Source: Steroidobacteraceae bacterium (lineage in GTDB: Bacteria; Pseudomonadota; Gammaproteobacteria; Steroidobacterales; Steroidobacteraceae). Taken from it: a stretch of 64,000 nt of DNA. The stretch covers positions 101,521 through 165,520 of the forward strand of contig JABAQU010000009.1 of assembly GCA_019187185.1 (NCBI GenBank), in the 5' to 3' direction. Both the position numbers and the translations under genes were made by a program. This document shows positions 9,614-16,971 of this stretch, piece after piece. The notes under the pieces are model-generated. The model made no database searches and had not been told where the DNA came from. It saw only the letters and a list, made by a program, of their open reading frames with translations. Each line of letters starts with the position of its first letter. Positions within the stretch are counted from its first letter, which is position 1.

Positions 9614-10441
9614 ATGCGATGGCGGTTGCACGCAATCGCCATCCTGCTGACGGTGGCTGCGGTGGGACGGGCGGAGCCGCAGGCGACGTACCAGGCGGCC
9701 GTGCTCGATCCGCAGGTGGTGCTCGACACGAGCCGCGCGGCGGTCGGCAACGTCCCGGGCGACTATCCCATGCGCGATCGCCGCGAGCGCGAGGTGCGCC
9801 TCGCGGACTTCCGGGGCAAGCCGCTGCTCGTGAACTTCGTCTACACGGGGTGTTTCGAGGTGTGCCCGAACAGCACGCTCGCGCTGCGCAATGCCGTGAA
9901 CGCGATGCGCGCCCGCTTCGGCACCGATCAGTTCCGCGTGGTCAGCATCGGGTTCGACCAGCCGACCGACTCGCCGGCGGCGATGCGCAGCTACGCCGCG
10001 CAACGACGCATCGACGATGCGAACTGGGAGTTCCTGAGCCCACGGCGCGAGGACGTGGCGATGCTCGCGCGCGACTTCGGTTTCACGTTCATCGCGACGC
10101 CGCGCGGGTTCGACCACACGCTGCAGGTCAGCGTCGTCGACGCGGAAGGCCGGATCCGGCGGCAGGTGGTCGGCGACACGTTCACCGCGGCATCGCTCGG
10201 TGAGCCGCTCAGGCAATTGATTGCCGGCCGGCTCCTGAAGGACACGACAACCCTCACCGACCTGCTCGATCGCGTGCGCATCCTCTGTTCGGTCTACGAC
10301 CCGGAAACCGGCCAGTACCGCGTGAGTTACGCGCTCTACATCGAGATTGCCGGCGGTCTCACGTTCATCGTCGCGATGCTCTGGTTTGCCATGGCGGAGT
10401 GGCGCCGCGCGCGCGTGGCGCGCCGGCGCGCCGCGCACTGA
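9614..10441 (+). CDS. SCO1/SenC-family copper chaperone with C-terminal membrane anchor
   Basis: 275-residue periplasmic thioredoxin-fold protein. A signal sequence is followed by the SCO motif C80-x3-C84 in YTGCFEVCPN and the copper-ligand His168 in FDHTLQ. SCO proteins deliver copper to the CuA site and keep its cysteines reduced. After the SCO domain there is an extra ~60-residue tail with RVRILCSVYDPETGQYRVSY and a hydrophobic helix (GGLTFIVAMLWFAMAEW) ending in basic residues, so the protein is held by its C terminus. It starts two bases after subunit I and is followed 7 bases later by the next gene, consistent with one transcript. Confidence 0.88.
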   Translation: MRWRLHAIAILLTVAAVGRAEPQATYQAAVLDPQVVLDTSRAAVGNVPGDYPMRDRREREVRLADFRGKPLLVNFVYTGCFEVCPNSTLALRNAVNAMRARFGTDQFRVVSIGFDQPTDSPAAMRSYAAQRRIDDANWEFLSPRREDVAMLARDFGFTFIATPRGFDHTLQVSVVDAEGRIRRQVVGDTFTAASLGEPLRQLIAGRLLKDTTTLTDLLDRVRILCSVYDPETGQYRVSYALYIEIAGGLTFIVAMLWFAMAEWRRARVARRRAAH

Positions 10442-10448
10442 GCCGACG

Positions 10449-10976
10449 ATGCCGAGGCCTCCCGCCAGCCCCAAACCGCGAGCAGCGGCCGTGATCGGCC
10501 AGGTCGTGCTGTACGCGGCGCTGGCCGGCGCCATCGCGGTCTTTTCGCGCTGGCCGGTCTACCACCAGCTCGAGCCCGACCAGTCGTTGATCAAGCTGAG
10601 CATCGTGCACGAGACGCAGCACGTGACGGCCTGCCAGCGACGCACACCCGAGGAACTCGCGAAGTTGCCGCCGAACATGCGGGCGCCGATGAACTGCCCG
10701 CGCGAGCGCGCGCCGCTCACGGCCGAGGTGGACGTCGACGGCCATCCCGTGATTCGCCAGATCGCCCAGCCCTCCGGCCTCGCGCGCGACGGCCGGGCGC
10801 TGCTCAGTCATCGGCTGGTCACGACGGCGGGCAGCCACGAGATCGCGGTCCGCGTGCGCGACAGCGCGCGTACCACGGGCTTCGACTACCAGCGCGAGGA
10901 GAGAGTCACTTTGCAGCCGGCACAGATCCTGGTCATCGACCTGCAGCCCGAGCGGCACGAGATCACGTTCCGATGA
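10449..10976 (+). CDS. membrane-anchored protein of unknown function in oxidase-like cluster
   Basis: 175 residues. One N-terminal membrane helix (about residues 15-35, VIGQVVLYAALAGAIAVFS) then a soluble, probably periplasmic domain of ~135 residues. The domain has two cysteines about 25 residues apart (VTACQRR and MNCPRER) and a predicted beta-rich second half (HEIAVRVRDSARTTGFDYQ). I do not recognise the family. Position between SCO and the second heme-copper-like subunit, with 7-base and 4-base (ATGA) junctions on either side, argues that it is a structural or assembly component of the complex; the Cys pair could bind copper or form a disulfide. Confidence 0.7.
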   Translation: MPRPPASPKPRAAAVIGQVVLYAALAGAIAVFSRWPVYHQLEPDQSLIKLSIVHETQHVTACQRRTPEELAKLPPNMRAPMNCPRERAPLTAEVDVDGHPVIRQIAQPSGLARDGRALLSHRLVTTAGSHEIAVRVRDSARTTGFDYQREERVTLQPAQILVIDLQPERHEITFR

Positions 10977-12388
10977 GCACGCGGTCGGATGCCGTACTCG
11001 CCGTCGACGCGGTTGGCGCCCCGGACCTCGCGAAGGTGATTCCGCCGGCGGGGCTCGGCCGCCTGACCCGCGGCTGGCTGTGGCTCGGCCTCTCGTCGCT
11101 CGCCGGCTCGGGCGTTTTCGCGGTCCTGCTGGTGCTGTCGCGGACACCGCAGGTCAACGAGTGGCTGCCGGTCGCAGAGTTCTTTCGCGTTGCGTTGATC
11201 GTGCACGTGAATCTCTCGGTGCTCGTGTGGTTCGTCGCGCTCGCCGGCATCCTCTGGTCGATGACCGGCTCGACGCGCGCACCGGGCCTTGCGTGGCTGG
11301 CCCTTGGTCTTTGCGCAGTGGGCACGGTGATGATGGCGCTGGCGCCGTTCACGGGCTCCGGCCAGCCGATTGCCGCGAACTACGTGCCGGTGCTCGACGG
11401 CCCCGTGTTCCTCACCGGCCTCGCCGTGTTCGGGCTGGGCGGTGCGGCGCTCGTGCTGCGCGGCCTCATGGCGGTGCAGCCCATCGGCCAGGCCCAGACC
11501 GAGGACGGCGCGATGCGCTTCGGACTCCTCGCGAGCCTGGTCGCCGCCGCCGTCGCGGTATTCGCATTCGCTGCGTCGTGGTGGCTCGTGCCACGTTCGC
11601 TCGATGCGCGGACGTACTACGAAATCCTCTTCTGGGGCGGCGGACACGCGCTGCAGTTCGTGTGGACGCTGCTGATGCTCGTCGGCTGGCTGTGGCTCGC
11701 GCGCGCCTGCGGTGCGCGCCTGTCGCTGAGTCCGCGGCTCACGGTGCTGCTGCTCGCGCTGGCGCTCGCGAGCGTGTTCGTCACGCCCTATGCCTATGTG
11801 GCTGCCGATGTCACGTCGGTCGAGTTTCGCCTGCTCAACACCTGGGCGATGCGGCTCGGCGGGGGCATCGCGATCGTGCCGATCGCGCTCGCGGTCGCAG
11901 CGGGGCTGCTGGGCGCCGGCGCGGCGCGGCGCGCCACCGTACCGCCGCTGCGCGCGGCGCTCGTCGCATCGATCGTGCTCTTCGGGGCAGGCGGCGTGAT
12001 CGGCGCCTTCATCGGCGGCAGCGACGTGCGCATACCCGCGCACTATCACGGCTGCATCGTCGGCGTGACCCTCGCGCTGATGGGCATGGTCTATCTCCTG
12101 CTGCCGAGGCTCGGCTACGGCGCGCCGTCGAGCCGTCTCGCGTTCTGGCAGCCGGTGCTGTACGGCGCGGGCCAGCTGCTGCACATCATCGGTCTCGTAT
12201 GGTCGGGCGGCTACGGCGTGCAGCGCAAGGTGGCGGGCGCCGAGCAGGTGTTGCGCAGCACGGGCGAGGTCGCGGGGATGGGCCTGATGGGACTCGGGGG
12301 CCTTGTCGCGATCATCGGCGGCCTGCTGTTCGTCGTGGTCGTCGTGCAGGCGATGCGTGCGCGACCGCAGGTCGGGGCCCAACGATGA
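10973..12388 (+). CDS. heme-copper oxidase-like subunit lacking the CuB histidine pair
   Basis: 471-residue protein with about twelve membrane spans and the outline of a heme-copper subunit I. Retained: H78 in TM2 (LIVHVNLSV), H225 in TM6 (WGGGHALQF) and H357/H359 in TM10 (IPAHYHGCI), enough for a low-spin and a second heme. Missing: where the CuB His-His pair should stand, before the aligned segment ending in RLLNT, there is TPYAYVAAD (Y273-A274). The Tyr position after H225 is F229. The protein may thus be a heme-only electron carrier or carry an altered metal site. It is often labelled simply cbb3-type subunit I; that label would hide the missing ligands. Coupled by overlaps to both neighbours. 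Confidence 0.8.
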   Translation: MSTRSDAVLAVDAVGAPDLAKVIPPAGLGRLTRGWLWLGLSSLAGSGVFAVLLVLSRTPQVNEWLPVAEFFRVALIVHVNLSVLVWFVALAGILWSMTGSTRAPGLAWLALGLCAVGTVMMALAPFTGSGQPIAANYVPVLDGPVFLTGLAVFGLGGAALVLRGLMAVQPIGQAQTEDGAMRFGLLASLVAAAVAVFAFAASWWLVPRSLDARTYYEILFWGGGHALQFVWTLLMLVGWLWLARACGARLSLSPRLTVLLLALALASVFVTPYAYVAADVTSVEFRLLNTWAMRLGGGIAIVPIALAVAAGLLGAGAARRATVPPLRAALVASIVLFGAGGVIGAFIGGSDVRIPAHYHGCIVGVTLALMGMVYLLLPRLGYGAPSSRLAFWQPVLYGAGQLLHIIGLVWSGGYGVQRKVAGAEQVLRSTGEVAGMGLMGLGGLVAIIGGLLFVVVVVQAMRARPQVGAQR

Positions 12389-14301
12389 TCAGGGCTCTGC
12401 AGGGCCTGATCCGCTGGTTGTTCATGCATGCGGAGGCGGTGTTCAACCGGGCCTTCGGCGACCGGCTGAACCCGCTGTACTACCTGGGCGCGATCACTTT
12501 CTTCCTGTTCTGGGTCGTCGCCATCACGGGCCTGTACCTGTACGCGTTTTTCGATACGGCGGTCACCGGCGCCTACGACTCGGTCGAGTCACTGACCCAT
12601 GCGCAGCCGTATGTCGGTGGCATCATGCGCAGCGTGCACCGCTATGCCTCCGACGGCATGGTGGTCCTCATGTTCGTGCACATGCTGCGGTACTTCGCAT
12701 TCGACCGCCTGCGCGGCTTTCGCTGGTTCTCGTGGGTCACGGGTGTCGTCCTCATCTGGTTCGTGTACATCAGCGGAGTCGGCGGCTACATGCTGCCCTG
12801 GGACCGGCTCGCGCAGTTCGTGACGGTTGCGAGTTTCGAGTGGCTCGACTGGCTGCCCGGCATCGACGGCAGCCTGATCCGCAATGTCATCTATCCGGAG
12901 AGCGTCAACGACCGTTTCTTCTCGCTGCTCGCCTTCATGCACATCGGCGCGCCGCTCCTGACGCTGCTGCTGATGTGGGTACACGTCCAGCGCGTGCCGA
13001 AGGCCGATACCCAGCCGCCGCGACCGATCGCCATCGGCGTCCTCGCGACGCTCGTGCTGCTCGCGCTCGTGCAACCGGTACTGAGCCAGGGCGGCCCGGC
13101 CGACCTAGCCGTCGCCGTGAATGCCGTTGCGCTCGACTGGTTCTACCTCGCGCTCTTCCCGCTGGTCTACGCCTGGCCGTTGCAGCACACCTGGATGCTC
13201 GTCATCGGTGTCACGCTGCTGCTCGCGATGCTGCCCTGGCTGCGCCTGCGGCGCGGCGGGCGCAAACCCGAGGTGCACATCGAAATGCATCCGGGGCCGC
13301 GGCGCGTGACGGCGCTGCCGGGTGAAACGCTCCTCGAGGCGGGCCTGCGTGCGGGGCTCGCGCTGCCGTACGAATGCCGCAACGGCGGCTGCCAGGTGTG
13401 CGTGTGCACGGTCATGCAGGGCGAGGTCGATCACGGCGCGTACCAGCCCGACGCCCTGACGGATGCGATGCGCGCGAACGGCAAGGCGCTGATGTGCTGC
13501 GCGACGGCGCTCGGCGACGTCGCGATCGAGATCGACGTCGAGTCGATCGACCCGGGCGGCATGGCACCGGTGCTCGAGCGGGTGGCGCGCATCGAGCAGA
13601 TGCGGCCCCTCAGCGACGACGTGATGGAGATGAAGCTGTCGCTGCCCGGCGGTGAGCGGATGGATTTCGGCGCGGGTCAGTACGTCAACGTGGTGCTGGA
13701 AGATGGCGAGCGACGCGCCTACTCGTTCGCGAACGCGCCGCACGACAACGAATTCATAGAGCTGCAGGTCAAGCTGATTCCGGGCGGCCGCTTCTCGCCA
13801 CGCGTGTTCACGTCGCTCAAGGTCGGCGACACGCTCCAGATCGAAGGCCCATTCGGCCGCTTCACGCTGCGACCGGGCGTACGGCCGATCCTGCTCGTCG
13901 CGACGTCCACCGGTTTTGCGCCGATCAAGAGCATCGTCGAGGACGCACTGCACCGTGGCGTGCGCCGCCCGATGCGCCTGTACTGGGGCGTACGCCATCG
14001 CAGCGACCTTTACCAGCTCGATGTGTGCGCTCGGTGGGAGCGCGAACACGCAGACTTCAAGTTCATTCCCGTGCTGTCACGGCCGGAGGGCAGCGGCTGG
14101 ACCGGTCGCACCGGCCACGTGGATACCGCCATCCTCGAGGATTTCCCGAACCTGCAGGGCTACGAGGTGTACGTCTGCGGCTCGGTGCAACTCGTCCGCG
14201 GCGCGGTGCCCGCATTCCTGTCGCGTGGCCTCAGCGAGAACGCCTGCTTCACCGATACCTTCACGCCCGCGACCGCGGTGACCGCACAGCAGCCGTCCTG
14301 A
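12385..14301 (+). CDS. fusion: diheme cytochrome b + [2Fe-2S] ferredoxin + FAD/NAD(P)H reductase
   Basis: 638-residue three-module protein. Residues ~1-205 are a cytochrome b of bc1/b6 type with four membrane spans and two His pairs spaced x13 (H85/H99 and H186/H200), plus GGYMLPWDR. Two more helices follow to ~290. Residues ~295-385 are a plant-type ferredoxin: C331-x4-C336-x2-C339 (CRNGGCQVC) and C371/C372. Residues ~390-638 are a ferredoxin-NADP reductase-like unit: FAD motif RAYSFANAP, nucleotide motif VATSTGFAPIKS, and VYVCGSVQLV. It should carry electrons from NAD(P)H through FAD and Fe-S into membrane hemes b. The ATG overlaps the preceding stop (ATGA at 12385-12388). The module order is unusual and no standard name fits. 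Confidence 0.85.
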   Translation: MIRALQGLIRWLFMHAEAVFNRAFGDRLNPLYYLGAITFFLFWVVAITGLYLYAFFDTAVTGAYDSVESLTHAQPYVGGIMRSVHRYASDGMVVLMFVHMLRYFAFDRLRGFRWFSWVTGVVLIWFVYISGVGGYMLPWDRLAQFVTVASFEWLDWLPGIDGSLIRNVIYPESVNDRFFSLLAFMHIGAPLLTLLLMWVHVQRVPKADTQPPRPIAIGVLATLVLLALVQPVLSQGGPADLAVAVNAVALDWFYLALFPLVYAWPLQHTWMLVIGVTLLLAMLPWLRLRRGGRKPEVHIEMHPGPRRVTALPGETLLEAGLRAGLALPYECRNGGCQVCVCTVMQGEVDHGAYQPDALTDAMRANGKALMCCATALGDVAIEIDVESIDPGGMAPVLERVARIEQMRPLSDDVMEMKLSLPGGERMDFGAGQYVNVVLEDGERRAYSFANAPHDNEFIELQVKLIPGGRFSPRVFTSLKVGDTLQIEGPFGRFTLRPGVRPILLVATSTGFAPIKSIVEDALHRGVRRPMRLYWGVRHRSDLYQLDVCARWEREHADFKFIPVLSRPEGSGWTGRTGHVDTAILEDFPNLQGYEVYVCGSVQLVRGAVPAFLSRGLSENACFTDTFTPATAVTAQQPS

Positions 14302-14325
14302 CCGGTCCGCTTCCATGACCGCGCG

Positions 14326-15300
14326 TCAGGGGCAGGGCTCGCCGGCCGCGGGAGCGCGTGCGCTGATTTCACCGGCCGTGGCATCGACGGCCGCCGCGAG
14401 CGCAGTCCCGCGTGCATGCTCGCGCGCCACGGCGATCTCGGCGAGCGCCGCCTCGCGACAACCGCGCAGTGACAGCAACTCTGCATAGTTGTTGCGTGCG
14501 GCGACATCGTTCGGGGCGCGCAGCAGCAGTTCGCGCAAGTCCTCCTCGGCGCCCGCGCGATCGCCCTCGGCGAGCCGCATGTTCGCGGCGCCGAGCCGCA
14601 GCAGCGGTGCATCGGGCCAGCGCGTGATGCCCGCGTCATAGGCGCGCAAGGCTGCGCCCTTGTCGATGTGCTCGAAGTCGGCGACTGCAGCCGCGAAGCC
14701 GGACGCGGTGGCTGCTTGCGGCACCTCTCCCGGGCGCAGCACGACAAATCCCCAGCGATGCGCGCGCCCCCAGGCGCCCTTGAAGCGCCACAGCGACATG
14801 CGGGCGCGCTGCGTTCTGCCCGACCGCAGCAGCATGCGCCCCGCGTCGCGTTCGTAGCCGACCGCGACCGCGTAGTGCCAGATCGGCCAGGCATCGACGC
14901 CGAGATTCAGCAGCACGAGTACGGGGCGCCCTTCGGCGAGCAATCGTACCAGTGTCTCGAACCGGGGCTCGATGACATAGGGAATGCGATGCCGTTGCCG
15001 CGCTGCCGCCAGCATTTCGATCTGCAGGCTGCCTTTGCGCGCCGGAATATAGACGTCGCCGACGAGTTCCGCGGGCGTCACGTGGGCACCGCTCGCGCCG
15101 AGGAGGGTGGCCAATGCGGCCGGGCCGCACTGATGGTCATCCTGTGGAAAAAACGGGGTTGCCGACAGATCGACCTGCGGAGGAGTGTCGGCGGGCCACG
15201 GCGCAGTCGCGCCGGGCCCGCCGGATCTTCCGGGGAGCGTGCCGCAGCCACTCGCGAGCAGCGCAACGGCGAGCACCGCCGTGCGACCGATACGCATCAT
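14326..15300 (-). CDS. PA2778-family C39-like cysteine peptidase lipoprotein with TPR tail
   Basis: 324 residues. A lipobox LASGC places the lipidated Cys near residue 19. The C39-like papain fold shows DDHQCGPAALATLL with nucleophile Cys58 and the His of IWHYAVAVGY about 90 residues on. From ~residue 210 there are tetratricopeptide-type helices (DAPLLRLGAANMRLAEGD, ARNNYAELLSLRG). PA2778/PA2779 pairs are common in Gammaproteobacteria; the peptidase is thought to act in the periplasm but its substrate is not established. The PA2779 partner is directly upstream with a 15-base gap, so they form an operon. Convergent with the cytochrome b fusion gene. Confidence 0.85.
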   Translation of the reverse strand: MMRIGRTAVLAVALLASGCGTLPGRSGGPGATAPWPADTPPQVDLSATPFFPQDDHQCGPAALATLLGASGAHVTPAELVGDVYIPARKGSLQIEMLAAARQRHRIPYVIEPRFETLVRLLAEGRPVLVLLNLGVDAWPIWHYAVAVGYERDAGRMLLRSGRTQRARMSLWRFKGAWGRAHRWGFVVLRPGEVPQAATASGFAAAVADFEHIDKGAALRAYDAGITRWPDAPLLRLGAANMRLAEGDRAGAEEDLRELLLRAPNDVAARNNYAELLSLRGCREAALAEIAVAREHARGTALAAAVDATAGEISARAPAAGEPCP

Positions 15301-15315
15301 GGCTCGGGCGCCGGG

Positions 15316-15696
15316 TCAGACCTTCTTGAAAATGTCGATCACGCCGGTGAACTCGAGAATCATCAGGACGATGAAGACGATGCCGATCACGGCGAGGACG
15401 TCGCCGCCCGCCGGCGCCTGCTCGAGCCGGGTCGCGAAGGACGCGAGCTCCGTGTCGGTCAGCGCAGCCGCCCGATCACGGGCCGCCTGCGGTGAGACGC
15501 CGAGATCGGTGAGGCGCTGCTGGACATCGGCGCGCGCGAGTACGCTGTCGACGCGCGCGAGGTTCGCGCTACGCGCGCTCGCTGCCACTGCGGCGCTGGT
15601 GTCGATCATTGCGGCGCGGGCGGGGGCAGGCACGACGCCGGCGACAAAGGCAGCCAGGGTCACCGCGACGATGCCGCGCCGTAGAGTCATGGTCAT
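15316..15696 (-). CDS. PA2779-family protein
   Basis: 126-residue small exported protein: signal peptide (MTMTLRRGIVAVTLAAFVAG then VVPAPARA), a helical middle with repeated Ala/Arg (ARADVQQRLTDLGVSPQAA), and a C-terminal membrane helix (VLAVIGIVFIVLMILEFTG) ending in DIFKKV. This matches PA2779, which always sits next to the PA2778-type peptidase; its helix probably anchors it in the membrane as a partner. The start at 15696 has an AAGGAG site 7 bases upstream. Function unknown. Confidence 0.85.
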   Translation of the reverse strand: MTMTLRRGIVAVTLAAFVAGVVPAPARAAMIDTSAAVAASARSANLARVDSVLARADVQQRLTDLGVSPQAARDRAAALTDTELASFATRLEQAPAGGDVLAVIGIVFIVLMILEFTGVIDIFKKV

Positions 15697-15900
15697 GGGA
15701 TCTCCTTGCAAGGACGCGCACAACGCGCCGCGCAGTCTAGGCAAAAGCGCGCGGCCGCCACAAGTCGCGGAGAGGCGATGCTGCGGCGCACGCCCATGCG
15801 CCCGGCCTCCGAGGCGGCACCGCGCCGCAGGGTGTCGAATCTGTATTTTCACGTGACAACGGCGTACAACGTCCTGCGTCGCAACCCGAGGGGAACTGCC

Positions 15901-16404
15901 ATGCACAGACTTGCGAGAGCTGCACTCGTCGCAGCAGGCCTGCTGGCGGTGGTCGGATGCACGCCATCCGGGCCAGACGCCGGCAATACCAAGGCGGACG
16001 AAGACACGATGCGCCGCGGCACCGAGAGGTGGATTGGCGCCTATTCGAAGGGGGATGTCGACGCGATCATGGCGCTGTACACCGAAGATGCGGTCGTCAT
16101 GCCGCCAGGCGCGCATGCGGCCACCACGCCTGAGGCGCTGCGGGATTTCCTGACGACCGACATCGCGACCTCAGCCGGACTGACCTTCGAACTCGGCGAC
16201 AGCGCGACCGGTGTTTCGGGTGACCTCGGCTGGCACGCAGGAGCCTTCTCGGTGAAGAACTCGGCGGGCGAGACCGTCAATACCGGCAAGTATCTCGAGG
16301 TGTGGCGCCGGGCGAATGGCAAGTGGCTGATCGTGCGCGACATGTGGAACCTGGATGCCGCGCCGGGCTCCGTGGCCTCACCGGCGCCGGCACCGACGAG
16401 CTGA
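15901..16404 (+). CDS. NTF2-fold (DUF4440/SnoaL-like) lipoprotein
   Basis: 167 residues with lipobox VVGC (Cys ~20). The domain has the usual order of an NTF2-like fold: helix WIGAYSKGDVDAIMALYTEDAVVM followed by PPGAHAATTPEALRDFL, and ends with strands YLEVWRRANGKWLIVRDMWN. Such proteins bind small molecules or form dimers; a specific role cannot be given. A GAGGGGA ribosome site precedes the ATG. It converges on another NTF2-fold gene four bases downstream. Confidence 0.75.
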   Translation: MHRLARAALVAAGLLAVVGCTPSGPDAGNTKADEDTMRRGTERWIGAYSKGDVDAIMALYTEDAVVMPPGAHAATTPEALRDFLTTDIATSAGLTFELGDSATGVSGDLGWHAGAFSVKNSAGETVNTGKYLEVWRRANGKWLIVRDMWNLDAAPGSVASPAPAPTS

Positions 16405-16408
16405 CGCG

Positions 16409-16960
16409 TCAATGCGCGGCGGCGCCCGATTGGCGTGCGGGCGCCATGGCGGTGTGCAGATGGCGGATGCGCCATTGCCCCGCGGCCAGGCTGAGCACGG
16501 CCGTACCCGTGCCGGTCATCGATACACGATGCCGGCCATCCTCGAACTGTGCGCTGCGCACGGTCACGTCGAACGACCAGGCATACGTGGCGTAGGCGAG
16601 CGTGCCGACGACGTGAGGGCGCACATCGCTGATGCGATACGACGGCGCCTCGAACAGCGCCATCTCGGGTGCGAGATGGTCGCGAAAGCTCTGCCATCCG
16701 TGGTCGACGTGGCTGCCCTCGAAGTACGTGAAGGCGTCCTCATCGGCGATCAGCGGGCGTACCGCTGCGAGGTCGTTCGCGCTGAGTGCCGCGGCGTAGC
16801 GGTCCAGCACCGCGGCAACCGCGAGCGCCTGGCCGACGAGCGGCGTTGCGACGGGGGCAGCATGCGTTTCGCCTTCGTGTGCGTCTGCCGCGCCAACGGG
16901 CAGCAGCGTGGCGAGGAACACAAGGGCGGGTAGACAGCCGGCAGGCAATCGCGCTCGCAT
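16409..16960 (-). CDS. secreted NTF2-fold (SnoaL/DUF4440-like) protein
   Basis: 183 residues. Signal peptide (ending near ADAHEGETH, which also offers a His-rich mature N terminus), then an NTF2-like domain: VLDRYAAALSANDLAAVRPLI, FEGSHVDHGWQSFRDHL, and the final strands AVLSLAAGQWRIRHLHTA. The HEGETH and HLHTAM segments could bind metal. Starts with AGGAG five bases upstream. It follows the amidohydrolase gene by 11 bases on the same strand and may share its transcript. Substrate unknown. Confidence 0.75.
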   Translation of the reverse strand: MRARLPAGCLPALVFLATLLPVGAADAHEGETHAAPVATPLVGQALAVAAVLDRYAAALSANDLAAVRPLIADEDAFTYFEGSHVDHGWQSFRDHLAPEMALFEAPSYRISDVRPHVVGTLAYATYAWSFDVTVRSAQFEDGRHRVSMTGTGTAVLSLAAGQWRIRHLHTAMAPARQSGAAAH

Positions 16961-16971
16961 GGCGGCTCCTC

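Noticed and set aside
10580..10600. Second TTGATCAAG-like FNR half site inside the anchored unknown gene
   Set aside because: It lies within coding sequence, lacks the second half at the right spacing and has no promoter next to it.
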